The notes beneath the pieces were generated by a model. It did no database searches. It was not told the DNA's origin and saw nothing but the letters and a program-made list of their open reading frames with translations. A DNA stretch of 57,578 bases from an uncultured bacterium (GTDB lineage: Bacteria > Planctomycetota > UBA1135 > GCA-002686595). A program made the translations under genes and the position numbers. The stretch lies in NCBI GenBank assembly GCA_938083085.1, contig CALLKX010000027.1, positions 1 through 57,578 of the forward strand, given 5' to 3'. Shown here one piece after another: positions 7,769-18,000 of the stretch; the first letter of the stretch is position 1; each line of letters starts with the position of its first letter.

Positions 7769-8581
7769 ATGACGTATCCCCTCACGGCCATCATCAGCGA
7801 CCTGCACGGTAATCGGCACGCGCTCGAGGCTTGCCTCGCCGACGCCGAGCAGCGAGGGGTCCGGCGGTTCGTGTGCTTGGGGGACATGGTCGGGTATGGC
7901 GCCGAGCCACGCGCCTGCCTCGACGCGGTGATGCAGCGCTGCGTCCCGTCGCCCTCGGGGCCAGGCGAAGGGCTCGAGCCGGGGCTCTGCCTCAAGGGCA
8001 ACCACGAGGAGGCCCTGCTCTTCAGCGCCGATGACTTCAACCCGAAGGCGCGGGCTGCTATCGAGTGGACCCGTGACGAGGTCAGCCGAGATGCTGGGCG
8101 GGCCGATGACTACTGGGACTTCATCGGTGAGCTGGACGCCAGCGGCACGGACGAGGTCGCGATGTTCGCCCATGGCTCGCCTCGGGATCCCGTGCGTGAG
8201 TACGTGGTCCCCCGTGACATCCGGGACCGCGAGAAGATGAACGCCCTGTTCGGCGCCATGAGTCGCTCGATCTGCTTCATCGGGCACAGCCACGTGCCCG
8301 TCGTGCTCTTCGAGGACGGCGCCTACTTCGTGCCCAAGAGCGAAGATGCCGCCTGCGGACCCTACGACCTGGGCGACCTCGATGGTAATCGAGCGATCGT
8401 CAACGTCGGCTCCGTGGGGCAGCCGAGGGACGGCGATTCCCGCCTCTCCTACGTGCTCTTCGACGGGCGCAACGTGACCTTCGTCCGCGCTGAATACGAC
8501 CACGAGGGCGCAGCCGCTGCGATCCGCAGCGTCGAAGAGCTCCCCGAATTCCTGGCCGATCGCCTCGCCACCGGGCGCTGA
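7769..8581 (+). CDS. Calcineurin-like metallophosphoesterase
   Basis: The 270-aa protein carries the full set of metallophosphoesterase motifs: ISDLHGN (DxH) near residue 9, LGDMVGYG (GDxVxYG) near 40, KGNHEE (GNHE) near 80, a HGS motif near 135 and GHSHVP (GHxH) near 175. The arrangement resembles the YfcE/ApaH-related single-domain phosphoesterases, which hydrolyse phosphodiesters or phosphoproteins using two metal ions. The substrate cannot be inferred. The ATG at 7769 places the first motif at the usual distance from the N-terminus; the frame extends upstream into sequence with no conserved motif. It is cytoplasmic, with no signal peptide. It lies 56 nt before yidC on the same strand. Confidence 0.9.
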   Translation: MTYPLTAIISDLHGNRHALEACLADAEQRGVRRFVCLGDMVGYGAEPRACLDAVMQRCVPSPSGPGEGLEPGLCLKGNHEEALLFSADDFNPKARAAIEWTRDEVSRDAGRADDYWDFIGELDASGTDEVAMFAHGSPRDPVREYVVPRDIRDREKMNALFGAMSRSICFIGHSHVPVVLFEDGAYFVPKSEDAACGPYDLGDLDGNRAIVNVGSVGQPRDGDSRLSYVLFDGRNVTFVRAEYDHEGAAAAIRSVEELPEFLADRLATGR

Positions 8582-8637
8582 TCAGCCAATCCATCCCCCC
8601 GTCCCCCTCAAGGGGTCACCTCAAAGGCATTCCCACC

Positions 8638-10698
8638 ATGGGTCCGGAGAAGCGTCTCCCGCTGGCTCTCTTTCTTTGCTTCACCATCCTCGTCGGGTGG
8701 AGAGCGATCACCTCCCCGCAGCCAGCGACAGGGGAGGGGGCTGAAGCCGCCGCCGCAGGAACCGCCGCGAGCGGCGAGGCGTCGGATGTGCTCCCTGGTG
8801 CGCCCGCTCCGGCGGACGGCCTCCCGGGCGAAGCCGCGGATGCGGCCCCGGCTGTTGGCCAGACTGATAGCTCGGCTGCTGGCTCGGGGGTCGATGGCGG
8901 CCCCCCGGAGGCCTCGCCGGATGGCGAAGCGCTTCCCCAGGCAGCGACGGTCGAGCCCTGGTCGGACTGGGTTGAGCTTGGTGCTCCCGGCTCGAAGGAG
9001 AGCGCCTTCGTTCGCTTCGACAGCCTCGGAGGGAGCGTCGCGGAGATCCGCCTGGGGGGCTTCTTCCTTGCTGAAGGGCTGAGCGACGAGCAGCGCGAGG
9101 AGATGTCGAATCGGGTCCCCGTGGTTCAGCCCGCGGTGACGCACGAGGAGACGCTCCAGACCTTCATGGTCCGGCCGCAGCTCTCGGCGAAAGAGCTGCT
9201 GGTCTCGGATCTCCCCACCGTCCACTGGGAGCACCGTCTTCTGGATGACGGCGTGGAATTCACCCACCGAGACGCCGGCGGGCTGGTCCTGGTGAAGACG
9301 ATTCGTCAGTCGCCCGAGCCCTTCCAACTCGACGTTGCCCTCGAGGTGAAGAGCACGACGGCAGCGGTGGCGGGCAAGCGAGCGACGCTCGGGCTCCTCA
9401 CGTCGGTCGGCATGCGCGCCGAGGGGCAGGACAGCTTCTATCAGGAGCCCAACGCGGTGGCCGCAGCCAGGGGGGGCGACCTCGCCGTCCACCTGCTGGA
9501 TCCGGAGGGGAAGCCACGCCTTGGCTCCTTGGTCTCTGGTGGTCGCTCCGAGCTCGGGTTCCTTGGGACCCACAACAAGTACTTCATGATGCTCGCCCGT
9601 CCCTCCAACGAGCTTGCGCGGGCGGTGCTCGCGGAGGCGAACTGGGGGGCGCTCTGGGACCCGGACTGGGTCATGGACGGCGGTGAAATGGACGAGGGCT
9701 TCCAGGACATCATGGTCGAGGGAGTCCTGGAGCTCACCACGGCGAGCCGGGGGGCCTCGGCAGCGGTCGAGTTCAGCGCCTATTACGGCCCGAAGTCAGA
9801 GCGCTGGCTCGGCGCGGAGGACCCGTTTGCGCCCATCTTCGAGCAGGTCCAGCGCGAGGATCTCGGCTTCTTTGACGGGGTCGCGAGCGTCATCCTCGGC
9901 TTCCTCAACTTCCTGCATGGGGTGGTGGGGAACTGGGGCGTGGCGATCATCATCCTCACGCTCTGCGTCCGCAGCCTGCTCTTCCCGCTGAACCGGAGGA
10001 TGCAGACCTCGATGGCGCGGCACGCCACGAAGATGAAGCGCGTCCAACCGAAGATCGACGCGATCAAGAAGAAGTACGAGAGCGACCCCAAGCGGCTCCG
10101 CCAGGAGCAGGCGCGGGTCTTCCAGGAGGAGGGCGCCATGCCGCCCATCGGAGGCTGTCTCCCGGTCTTCTTCCAGATCCCGATCTTCTTCGGCCTCTTC
10201 AGCGCCCTGCGGGTGTCGTTCGACCTGCGACAGGAGCCCTTCTTCGGCTGGATCAAGGACCTGTCTCAGCCGGATCAGCTGATGCGCATCGACCTCCCGT
10301 TCCCCCTCGTCGGGCCGATCGAGTACCTCAACCTCCTGCCCATCCTGATGGTCGTGCTTTGGGTCGGGCAGCAGAAGGTGGTGCCCAAGCCTGCGACGGA
10401 CAACGAGCAGGCCAGGCAGATGCAGAAGATGATGATGTGGATGCCGATCATGTTCGGCGTCTTCCTCTACAACTACGCCGCCGGCCTCTCGCTCTACATG
10501 ATCACGACCAGCGCGTTCGGGATCATGGAGTACACGGTCATCCGCAAGATCTGGCCTCTCGACGACTCCGAGAAGCCCCGCAAGAAGAGCCGCTGGATGG
10601 AGAAGCTCGAGAACCTCCAGAAGCAGGCCGTCGCGCAGCAGGAAGCGCAGCGCAAGGGTGGTCCGGCCCGTGGGGGCGGGGGCCGCAAGAAGCGTTGA
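8638..10698 (+). CDS. yidC: Membrane protein insertase YidC (Gram-negative type)
   Basis: YidC inserts and folds inner-membrane proteins, alone or with SecYEG. The 686-aa protein has an N-terminal transmembrane helix (residues 7-24), an Ala/Gly-rich linker, a large periplasmic beta domain (about 95-385), and the conserved five-helix insertase core from about 415. In the core, LTLCVRSLLFPLNRRM carries the groove Arg near residue 444. It is followed by the cytoplasmic helical hairpin rich in Lys and Gln, then the GGCLPVFFQIPIFFGLF helix. The tail is basic (Lys/Arg-rich), fitting ribosome contact. An N-terminal periplasmic domain is typical of Gram-negative YidC. The stop codon overlaps the TTG start of mnmE, so the two are translationally coupled. 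Confidence 0.96.
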   Translation: MGPEKRLPLALFLCFTILVGWRAITSPQPATGEGAEAAAAGTAASGEASDVLPGAPAPADGLPGEAADAAPAVGQTDSSAAGSGVDGGPPEASPDGEALPQAATVEPWSDWVELGAPGSKESAFVRFDSLGGSVAEIRLGGFFLAEGLSDEQREEMSNRVPVVQPAVTHEETLQTFMVRPQLSAKELLVSDLPTVHWEHRLLDDGVEFTHRDAGGLVLVKTIRQSPEPFQLDVALEVKSTTAAVAGKRATLGLLTSVGMRAEGQDSFYQEPNAVAAARGGDLAVHLLDPEGKPRLGSLVSGGRSELGFLGTHNKYFMMLARPSNELARAVLAEANWGALWDPDWVMDGGEMDEGFQDIMVEGVLELTTASRGASAAVEFSAYYGPKSERWLGAEDPFAPIFEQVQREDLGFFDGVASVILGFLNFLHGVVGNWGVAIIILTLCVRSLLFPLNRRMQTSMARHATKMKRVQPKIDAIKKKYESDPKRLRQEQARVFQEEGAMPPIGGCLPVFFQIPIFFGLFSALRVSFDLRQEPFFGWIKDLSQPDQLMRIDLPFPLVGPIEYLNLLPILMVVLWVGQQKVVPKPATDNEQARQMQKMMMWMPIMFGVFLYNYAAGLSLYMITTSAFGIMEYTVIRKIWPLDDSEKPRKKSRWMEKLENLQKQAVAQQEAQRKGGPARGGGGRKKR

Positions 10699-12134
10699 GC
10701 TCGACCATCGCGGCGATCGCCTCGTCAGCCGGTGCCGGCCGTCGGGCGGTCCTGCGAGTGTCAGGTCCCCAGGCGGCGCGCCTGGGGGCAGAGTGCTGCA
10801 CGGACGCCGGAGGACGACCCCTCGAGCTCGGCGAGCGCGGGGCACGGGAAGCGCGGTTCGACGACGGGGTGGGCACGCTGCCGTGCCTCGCGGTGTGGAT
10901 GCCCGGGCCGCGCTCGTTCACGGCTGAGGACGTCCTCGAGCTCCACCTGCCGGGCCACCCCGCGCTGGCCAAGGGGGCGCTCGAGCGCGTCCTTGCCGCG
11001 GGGGCAACGCTGGCCGAGCCGGGGGAGTTCACCCGCCGGGCCTTCGAGAATGGGCGGATCGATCTGACCCGTGCGGAGGGGGTGCTGGCCCTGGTCCAGG
11101 CGCGCACTCAGAGCGAGCGGCGGGCGGCCTCGGCCCTGCTGGCGGGCGGGCTCGAGCGCCGGCTCGGGGAGCTGCGGGCAGGCCTTGAGGCGCTCCGTGC
11201 GCTGACCGAGGCCAGCCTGGACTTCGATGAGGCCGACACGGGACACGTCCCCACGCTCGAGCTCGAGCGCATGGCGAGGGCGGTGGCCGAGGGCCTCGAG
11301 GCCGCGCTCGGGTGGGAGCGCGCGCGAGTGGCCGAGGGTGGCGCGGGCCGCGCGGTGCTCGCGGGTGCGCCCAACGCGGGGAAGAGCACGCTGTTCAACC
11401 GATTGGCCTCCGGGCGGACGGCCGAGGCGAGCGGCGGGGCCCTCGTGAGCGACCTCGCCGGAACCACCCGCGACGCCAAGCGCGCCGAGTGGCGCCTCGC
11501 CTCGACCCGCACCCTGGAGTTGATCGACACCGCCGGCTTGACCGAGCGTGACGGTGGCCTGGTGCCCGGCGAGGGAGCGACGGTGGACGAGCGGAGCACG
11601 GACGACCCCGACCGGATCGCCGAGGCCCGCGCCGCGCGCCTTGCGGGCAGCGCCGACCTGCTGGTGGCTGTGGTCGACGCGGCCGGGCCGCAGCTGCCTG
11701 ACCTCGACGCTCAGGGCGCGGCGGTGCTCCTCGCCTGGAACAAGACGGACCTCGAGGGCGCGGCGCCGGAGCCGCCGGCGTGGCTGCGCGAGCGTGCGGA
11801 CGCCTGGGTCGGGGTGAGCGCGGCCAGCGGCGCCGGCCTGGACGCGCTCGGGCGTGCGGCCCTCGAGCTCCTGGAGTCGCGGGAGGATGGGTCGAAGACC
11901 GCAGGGGCGCTGGGCCTTGGGGCGCGGCACCTGCTTTCTCTTGAGGAGGCCCGGTCGGGTGTCGAGCAGGCTCGGCGCGGGCTCCGCGGGGCGGAGGAGG
12001 GGGGCGGTGCCCCCCTGGATCAGGTCGCCGAGGACCTCCGCTGCGCCACGGACGCCCTGGACGGCGTCGTCGGGCGGACCACGCCTGAGGACCTCCTGGA
12101 CCGGATCTTCGCCCAGTTCTGCCTCGGGAAGTGA
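10695..12134 (+). CDS. mnmE: tRNA-U34 5-carboxymethylaminomethyl synthesis GTPase MnmE
   Basis: With MnmG, MnmE modifies the wobble uridine of several tRNAs. The N-terminal tetrahydrofolate-binding domain begins SSTIAAIAS, matching the family's DTIAAIAT start. The inserted G domain has GAPNAGKST (G1), DTAGL (G3) and NKTD (G4). The protein ends FCLGK, retaining the conserved C-terminal Cys of the FCIGK motif. The best start is a TTG at 10695 that overlaps the yidC TGA (10696-10698), giving 479 aa, slightly long for the family; no ATG fits. The region after G3 holds an acidic insertion (VDERSTDDPDRIAEARAARL). The partner mnmG is not in the window. Confidence 0.94.
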   Translation: MSSTIAAIASSAGAGRRAVLRVSGPQAARLGAECCTDAGGRPLELGERGAREARFDDGVGTLPCLAVWMPGPRSFTAEDVLELHLPGHPALAKGALERVLAAGATLAEPGEFTRRAFENGRIDLTRAEGVLALVQARTQSERRAASALLAGGLERRLGELRAGLEALRALTEASLDFDEADTGHVPTLELERMARAVAEGLEAALGWERARVAEGGAGRAVLAGAPNAGKSTLFNRLASGRTAEASGGALVSDLAGTTRDAKRAEWRLASTRTLELIDTAGLTERDGGLVPGEGATVDERSTDDPDRIAEARAARLAGSADLLVAVVDAAGPQLPDLDAQGAAVLLAWNKTDLEGAAPEPPAWLRERADAWVGVSAASGAGLDALGRAALELLESREDGSKTAGALGLGARHLLSLEEARSGVEQARRGLRGAEEGGGAPLDQVAEDLRCATDALDGVVGRTTPEDLLDRIFAQFCLGK

Positions 12135-12222
12135 GGGTCGACGTGAGGGTGGCCGGTCCTCGTTGACACGCCCCCCGGGGCTTGCTCCACTCGTTGACCG
12201 GGCCGCTGGCCCGCCCCCTCCC

Positions 12223-12792
12223 TTGAAGTGCCCCCGCTGCTCCTCCGACGATGACCGCGTGGTCGACTCACGGACGTCCGCGGATGGCGTGGTCATCCGG
12301 CGGCGTCGCGAGTGCCTCGAGTGCTTCATGCGCTTCACCACGTACGAGCGCATCGAGGAGAGCCCGCTGCGGGTGATCAAGAAGAACGGGGAGCGCGTCC
12401 GCTTCGACCGCGACCGCATCCTGCACGGGATGCTCCGGGCGTGCGAGAAGCTGCCGGTGTCCATGGCGGACATCGAGGAGGCGGTCATGCGCGTCGAGGG
12501 GCGCTGCCAGGGTGAGTACGACCGCGAGGTGCCCAGTTCCGTCATCGGCTCTCTGGTGATGGACGAGCTGCGCCAGCTCGACCAGGTCGCCTACGTTCGC
12601 TTCGCCAGCGTATACCGCGAGTTCAAGGACGTCGGGCAGTTCATGTCCGAGCTAGAGATCATCCTCGACGAGGACGTGGAGGGCTTGGATGTCCCGGGAC
12701 CGGGCGTCTCCAGCGGGGACGCCGCCGGAGGCCTTCCCCCCGCCAATCCGCACGATCCCGGCCAGCAGGCCGAAGCTCGCGACGGGTCCTGA
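12223..12792 (+). CDS. nrdR: Transcriptional repressor NrdR
   Basis: NrdR is the zinc-ribbon/ATP-cone repressor of ribonucleotide reductase genes. The protein starts MKCPRCSSDDDRVVDSR from a TTG at 12223. The zinc ribbon uses two CxxC pairs (CPRC and CLEC), with the basic RRRRECLECFMRFTTYER region expected in the DNA-binding part. The ATP-cone follows (LRVIKKNGERVRFDRDRI near residue 47), and FASVYREFKDV closes it. Length is 189 aa; the family is usually about 150-160. The extra 35 C-terminal residues are Gly/Pro/Asp-rich and probably disordered. It ends 12 nt before the ATP-cone NrdD-like gene, so the two are likely co-transcribed. No NrdR box was spotted by eye. Confidence 0.95.
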   Translation: MKCPRCSSDDDRVVDSRTSADGVVIRRRRECLECFMRFTTYERIEESPLRVIKKNGERVRFDRDRILHGMLRACEKLPVSMADIEEAVMRVEGRCQGEYDREVPSSVIGSLVMDELRQLDQVAYVRFASVYREFKDVGQFMSELEIILDEDVEGLDVPGPGVSSGDAAGGLPPANPHDPGQQAEARDGS

Positions 12793-12804
12793 GCGGAGCA
12801 TCTG

Positions 12805-15024
12805 ATGTCCGGGAAGGAGGGGCTGTTTGGCTCCGAGGGTGTGGACGCCGCGCCCCCGGGAGCTGCGGGATTGTCGCCGGCTGGGCTCGGCTCAAGGCGT
12901 ACGTCCGCTGAGTCGTCGAGCGCCGGCCGCGCCCCCTCGGAACCCTTCGATGCCGCGAGGCTCCGAGGAAGCGTGGAGCGCGCCCGCCTGGCAGCGGGCA
13001 AAGAGGATCCGGCCCTGGTGGACGAGGTGGTGGACATCGTCATGTTCTCGCTCCCCGGCGATGGGGAGCGGCGACCGGCCCACGTGGACCCCGAGGAGGT
13101 CGGCCGGATGGTGGAGCGGACGCTGGTGGAGCTCGGGCAGGTCGAGGTCGCCAGGGAGTTCATCCTGGCGAGGGATCGACGCTCTCGCGCACGCGAGGTC
13201 CTCAGGGAGAGCAAGGCTGGGGTGGGCTTCAGCCACCTGGAGAACCCCGCCCGCCTGCCCGTGGTCGAGGGCCGCGATGGCTCCAGGCCGTTCGAGCCCG
13301 GGCGGGTGGCGTCCGGCCTCGTGGAGGAGGCGGGCCTGGGAGCGGAGCAGGCGATGGCGGTGGCCGCGAGGGTGGAGGTTTACCTGGGGGGGACGGCGCT
13401 TCGGCGCGTCACGGGCGGCCTGGTTCGGGAGCTGGTGAACCACGCGCTCCTCGAGGCGGGCCTTGAGAGCGCCCTCCGTCAGCATGAGGCGGTGGGCGTG
13501 CCGCGCCGGGAGCTCACCGCGGCGCTCCGCGGGAGCCGACCGGACCAGTTGGACCGCGCCCCTGGGCCATGCGCCTGGAGTGATCGGGCAGAGCGGCGTG
13601 CATTCGACGAGGCCTCCGGGGAGGCGCTCATCGAGCGCTGGGCGCTGCAGGACGTCCTCGGGTCCAAGAGCGCCGAGGCCCACCGGCGGGCGGACCTGCA
13701 CGTGCTTGGCGCGGCCGCGCCCCATCGTGTGCTGACGCGCTCCGTCTCGGCCGAGTTGCTCGGGGGGGGAGATCAGAGCTCCCGTAGCGGGGCGTTCCAG
13801 CTGGTTCGGCGGGTCGCCCTCACCTTGCGGGACGCCGGGCGCGGCCTCTACCTTGAGGACGTCGCGGGCGCCTTGGCCTCCGTGGTCGAACCCGGAGGGG
13901 CCTCCTTCGAGCGGCGCGAGGCCCCGGCTGTCGATCTCCTTCAGAGCCTGGGGGCAGCTGCCGAGGCGTCGGGCCGGTCCCTCGGGTTGGCCCGCTTCGG
14001 AGGCAAGAGGGGCGTTGCCGCCGGGCGGCTGATCCGATGCCTTCGTCGGGCTGTGGTCGGCGGCGGCGCCGCGGTCCAGCTGTACGCCACGCTCCCCGAG
14101 GTCGAGGACGCGGTCGCGGCCGCTCCCCGGGGTGACGTCCGGGCCGAGACCCAGGTCGCGGCCGAGGGGCTGCTCCGCTCGGGGCATCTCGTGCCTGTGT
14201 GGGCGCCCGACGGCCTGCGCTGGGTGGGGCCGGGCTGCAACCGTGGCCGACGGGAGCGCGGCGCCCTGGCCGTGGCCTCCGCCGTGGCGATCAACCTGCC
14301 CCGCCTCGCACGGGCCGCGGGGCCGTGGCGTGAGGAGCGCTTCCTTCAGCTGCTGCTGGAGCGAGTCGCCACCGCGGTCGAGGCGAGCGCCGCGATGGCG
14401 CGCTTCCAGGGAGAAGCCAGGCAGCGCCACGGGGACCTCCTCTCCGCGAGGGCGGTTCACGTCCTGGCGCCGGTGGGGCTGCACGAAGCGATGCGGATCC
14501 TCGGGGACGGGGCGGCGAAGGCTGATCAGGGCGCCCTGGTGCTCGGGGTCCTGCGGGACGCTGGGGCCCGGCTGGGGAAGATGGCGGACCTCCAGGTCGA
14601 GATCTCAGGGGCGCTCCAGCGGCCGGCGGCGGAGCGCTTCGCCGGGGCTGATGCGCCCGGGGAGGGGCCCACACAGGCCCGTCTCTTCGAGGACATGCCA
14701 CGGCCCGAGGCGGAGCGCATGGAGGCCTATGGTGGCCTGGTCGCGGGGCTGGACGGAGAGGACCTTGGGGCGACCCGGGAGGGCCTCGGCCGCGCCCGGG
14801 GGCTCGCGGCGCTGTTCGAGACCTCCCCTGCGGGGGGGCTGTTCCCCGGGGCAGGGGACGGAACGAGGCCCTCCGGCCCAGAATTTGTGCCCGGGCCGGC
14901 GTCTGGCAGCGCCGGCAGAGAAAGCGCCGAAACGCCCCGATTCGAGCTCTGGAGGCAATTCTATGCCCATCGTGGGGCAGGGCCTGATGCTGGATCCGGG
15001 GAGGGCGGGAAGTCTCTCTTTTGA
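12805..15024 (+). CDS. Double ATP-cone, NrdD-like protein lacking a glycyl-radical site
   Basis: Residues about 45-130 form an ATP-cone-like domain (PFDAARLRGSVERARLAAG, then VEVAREFILARDRRSR). Residues about 151-240 look like a second, weaker cone (RDGSRPFEPGRVASGL). The rest resembles the barrel of anaerobic class III ribonucleotide reductase NrdD. RADLHVLG near 296 parallels the GDIHIHDL element. GPGCNRG (Cys478) and VAINLPRLARAA near 495 parallel NrdD's GCRTR and TINLPRIAxEA. VHVLAPVGLHEAMRILGDG near 551 parallels the GLxE motif. The C-terminal RVxGY glycyl-radical loop and its zinc cysteines are absent; the tail is Gly/Pro-rich. No activase (NrdG) gene is near. A catalytically dead, nucleotide-sensing paralogue is inferred. 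The family assignment rests on motif reading only. Confidence 0.6.
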   Translation: MSGKEGLFGSEGVDAAPPGAAGLSPAGLGSRRTSAESSSAGRAPSEPFDAARLRGSVERARLAAGKEDPALVDEVVDIVMFSLPGDGERRPAHVDPEEVGRMVERTLVELGQVEVAREFILARDRRSRAREVLRESKAGVGFSHLENPARLPVVEGRDGSRPFEPGRVASGLVEEAGLGAEQAMAVAARVEVYLGGTALRRVTGGLVRELVNHALLEAGLESALRQHEAVGVPRRELTAALRGSRPDQLDRAPGPCAWSDRAERRAFDEASGEALIERWALQDVLGSKSAEAHRRADLHVLGAAAPHRVLTRSVSAELLGGGDQSSRSGAFQLVRRVALTLRDAGRGLYLEDVAGALASVVEPGGASFERREAPAVDLLQSLGAAAEASGRSLGLARFGGKRGVAAGRLIRCLRRAVVGGGAAVQLYATLPEVEDAVAAAPRGDVRAETQVAAEGLLRSGHLVPVWAPDGLRWVGPGCNRGRRERGALAVASAVAINLPRLARAAGPWREERFLQLLLERVATAVEASAAMARFQGEARQRHGDLLSARAVHVLAPVGLHEAMRILGDGAAKADQGALVLGVLRDAGARLGKMADLQVEISGALQRPAAERFAGADAPGEGPTQARLFEDMPRPEAERMEAYGGLVAGLDGEDLGATREGLGRARGLAALFETSPAGGLFPGAGDGTRPSGPEFVPGPASGSAGRESAETPRFELWRQFYAHRGAGPDAGSGEGGKSLF

Positions 15025-15089
15025 CTGCGGGTGGGATTTGACAGTCTCTGCACGCGCACCCCCGCTCCTGCTCCACACGACCACTCTGC

Positions 15090-18000
15090 ATGCGTCTCAA
15101 ACGCCTCGAGCTCTTCGGCTTCAAGTCGTTCGCCGATCGGACTGTCATTGACTTCGGGCAGACGACCCTCACGGGGATCGTCGGCCCGAACGGTTGTGGC
15201 AAGAGCAACGTTGTGGACGCCGTCCGCTGGGTGCTCGGGGAGACGCGGCCGACGTCCATGAGGGGCTCGGGGATGACGGACGTCATCTTCAAGGGCTCTT
15301 CCAGCCGCCCGGGCATGGGGACCGCCGAGGTCACCATGGTGCTCGACAACGATCAGGGGGTGCTGGCGGAGCGCGGCCCCGAGATCGCCATCAGCCGTCG
15401 CCTGTACGCGAGCGGCGAGGGCGAGTACCTCATCGACGGCCAGCGGGTCCGCCTGAAGGACGTCAAGGACCTCCTCTTTGATACGGGCCTCGGAAGCCGG
15501 GGCTATTCAGTCCTCGAGCAGGGGCGAATCGACGCGGTCCTCTCCGCCAACCCTGCCCAGCGCCGCGCCATCTTCGAGGAGGCTGCCGGCATCAGCCGGT
15601 ATCGCCAGCGCCGCCACGAGACCGAGCTCCGGCTCAAGCGCTGTGAGCAGGACGTGGAGCGGCTGGACGATCTCATGGGGGAGCTCCGCAGCCGGGTGCG
15701 CTCCCTGAAGATCCAGGCCACCAAGGCCGAGAAGTACGTCACCGCCAAGGCGGAGTGGACCGCCGGGCGTACCCGCCTGCTGTCCCACCGGCTCCTTGCG
15801 GCCGAGGGGAGCCTCGAGATCTTGCGCCCAGCCATCGAGGAGCTCGAGGGCGGGGTCGAAGGCCTCCGTCAGCGCCGCTCCGAGTGCGAGGTCGGGATCG
15901 AAGAGCGCGAGGCTGAGCGGAGCACCGTCGTGGCCGAGCTCGGCACCGTCAGCGCCGATGTCGGTCAGATCTCGGGGGACCTGCGCGCCCTTGAGGAGCG
16001 CAAGAGCCAGCTCGCCATGCGGATCGCCTCGTGGACCGCGAGCACCGAGGAGGAGACGGAGCGCGCCGCCGCCCTCGGCCTCCAACTCACGGAGCGAGAG
16101 GAGGAGCTCGCGCGGATCACCGGTGAGATCGACGCGCTCCGCGAGCGGACGCGCGCCGCGGAGGAGCGTGCGACCAGCCTGACGTCCCAGAGCCGGGAGC
16201 TCGGCAAGACGTACAAGCAGCTGCGGACCGAGGTCGAGGCGCAGAACGAGCGGGTGCTGGATACCCTGCATCAGCGCACCGCCAGCGAGAACAAGATCGT
16301 CCACCTTCGAGAGGCGATCCCGCCCATGACCGAGCGGCTCGGCCGCGTCACGGAGCGCTACGAGCTCTCGGTGACCCAGGTGGGCGAGGTCCGAGAGCGC
16401 CTGGTTCAGGCGCAGGGCTCGCTCGAGTCGTCGGTGTCGGTGCTCGAGGGCGCGGACCGTTCACTCGAGACCGTCCGGACCGACCTCGGTACCGGGCGTG
16501 AGGGCCTCGAGCGAGGCCGGGCCGAGCGGTCCGGGCTCCGCGTGGAACGCGCCGGCCTGCAGAGCAAGGTCGAGGCGCTCATGGACCGGGACCGCGAGCT
16601 GGAGGACCTCTCGGGGGGCGCCCGCCGTGTCCTCGAGGCAGCCGGCGAGTCCGGTGGCCCCTGCCATCAGGAGGACCTCCTCGGGCTGGTCGCGGACCAG
16701 CTTCGCGCAGATACCCGCCTCGCACGCGCCATCGATGCCGTGCTCGGCGAGCGCGCCCATGCCCTCGTGGCCCGGGACGCGCACGTGGCCCGGCGCATCG
16801 TGGATTGGTGCGAGTCGGAGCAGGTCGGCCAGGTCGGAGTGGTCGTGCCCCCTGGCGTTGGCGCGCCGGACTGCCCGCCCCCTTCAGACTTCGCGCTCTT
16901 CGCCCGCTTCGGCGCCGGCGTCGAGGGACGACTGGGCGACCTGGTGCAATGCGACGAGGCCATGCGGCCGCTCGTCCATGCCCTCTTCTGCGACGTCGTC
17001 GTGGTCTCCAGCCTCGACCTCGCGCTCGACCTCGTGGGTCGCGAGCCTGGCTGGCGCTTCGTCACACCGCGCGGTGAGTTCGTGGATGCCGCCGGCCTTG
17101 TTGGCGGTCATCGCGAGCTGAGCCAGGGCTTCGTGGGGCGGCGCTCCAGCGCGGCCGAGATCGAGAAGTCCATCGCCAAGCTGGCCGCTGAGATCGACCA
17201 GAAGGACGCCCAGATCGAGCAGTCCGAGACCGCTGTCGCCGAGCTGCAGGCGCAGCTTGAGGCCTCAACGGAGGCTCGTGACGCCGCGGTGGAGGCGCAC
17301 GGTGAGGCCGAGTCGCTCGTCGTCTCCAGCACGGCGCGGCTGGCTGACCTCGAGTCGGCGCTCGAGAGCCACGTCGAGGAGCGTGCGAAGGCGCAGGCCG
17401 AGCTCGCCCGCGTCGAGGCAGATCTCCAGGGGGCCGCTGCCCACAAGGAGCAAGCCGCTGCGGCCTTCGAGACGGAGAATGCCCGGCTCGAGCAGATGGA
17501 GAAGGGGCGCCGTCAGCTCGAATCCGAGCGAGAGGACCTCCAGCGAGAGGAAGGACGCGCGCAGGTGGAGCTGAGCTCCGCCACGGCCGAGTCCTCCGGG
17601 CTCGAGCAGCGCATCAGCGACCTGGATCGACTCATCACGGATACGGCCGCGGAGATCGACCGAAGCAAGGGTCGGGTCCAGACCTACAGCGGGAGCGCGG
17701 ACGAGGGCCGCGCGGACATCGAGAAGATCGACTCGGACTCCGCCACGCTCTCGGAGCAGCAAGCGGAGCTCGGCGCCCGGCTCGAACATCTCCGCGAGGA
17801 GGAGCGCAGCGGGGCCCAGCGCATCACGGAGATCCGTCGTGAGTCCGAGTCCGTGCAGGGCGAGCTCGACCGGAGCTCCGAGAGCCTGGCGAGCCAGCGC
17901 ATGGAGGCCCAGGCGGCTGAGATCGGTCAGCGCGAGGTCGTCGGTCGGGCCGATGAGGAGCTCGGCATTGACGAGGTCGCGCTGCGGGAGGCCTTCGTGG

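Noticed and set aside
12135..12222. NrdR box near nrdR
   Set aside because: No sequence like ACACWATATATWGTGT was seen by eye; the gap is GC-rich.
10761..12545. 594-codon minus-strand open frame
   Set aside because: Antisense to mnmE and nrdR, which carry clear family motifs; the translation is Arg/Pro/Ser-rich.
12892..14484. 530-codon minus-strand open frame
   Set aside because: Antisense to the ATP-cone/NrdD-like gene; no recognisable motif and no ribosome-binding site.
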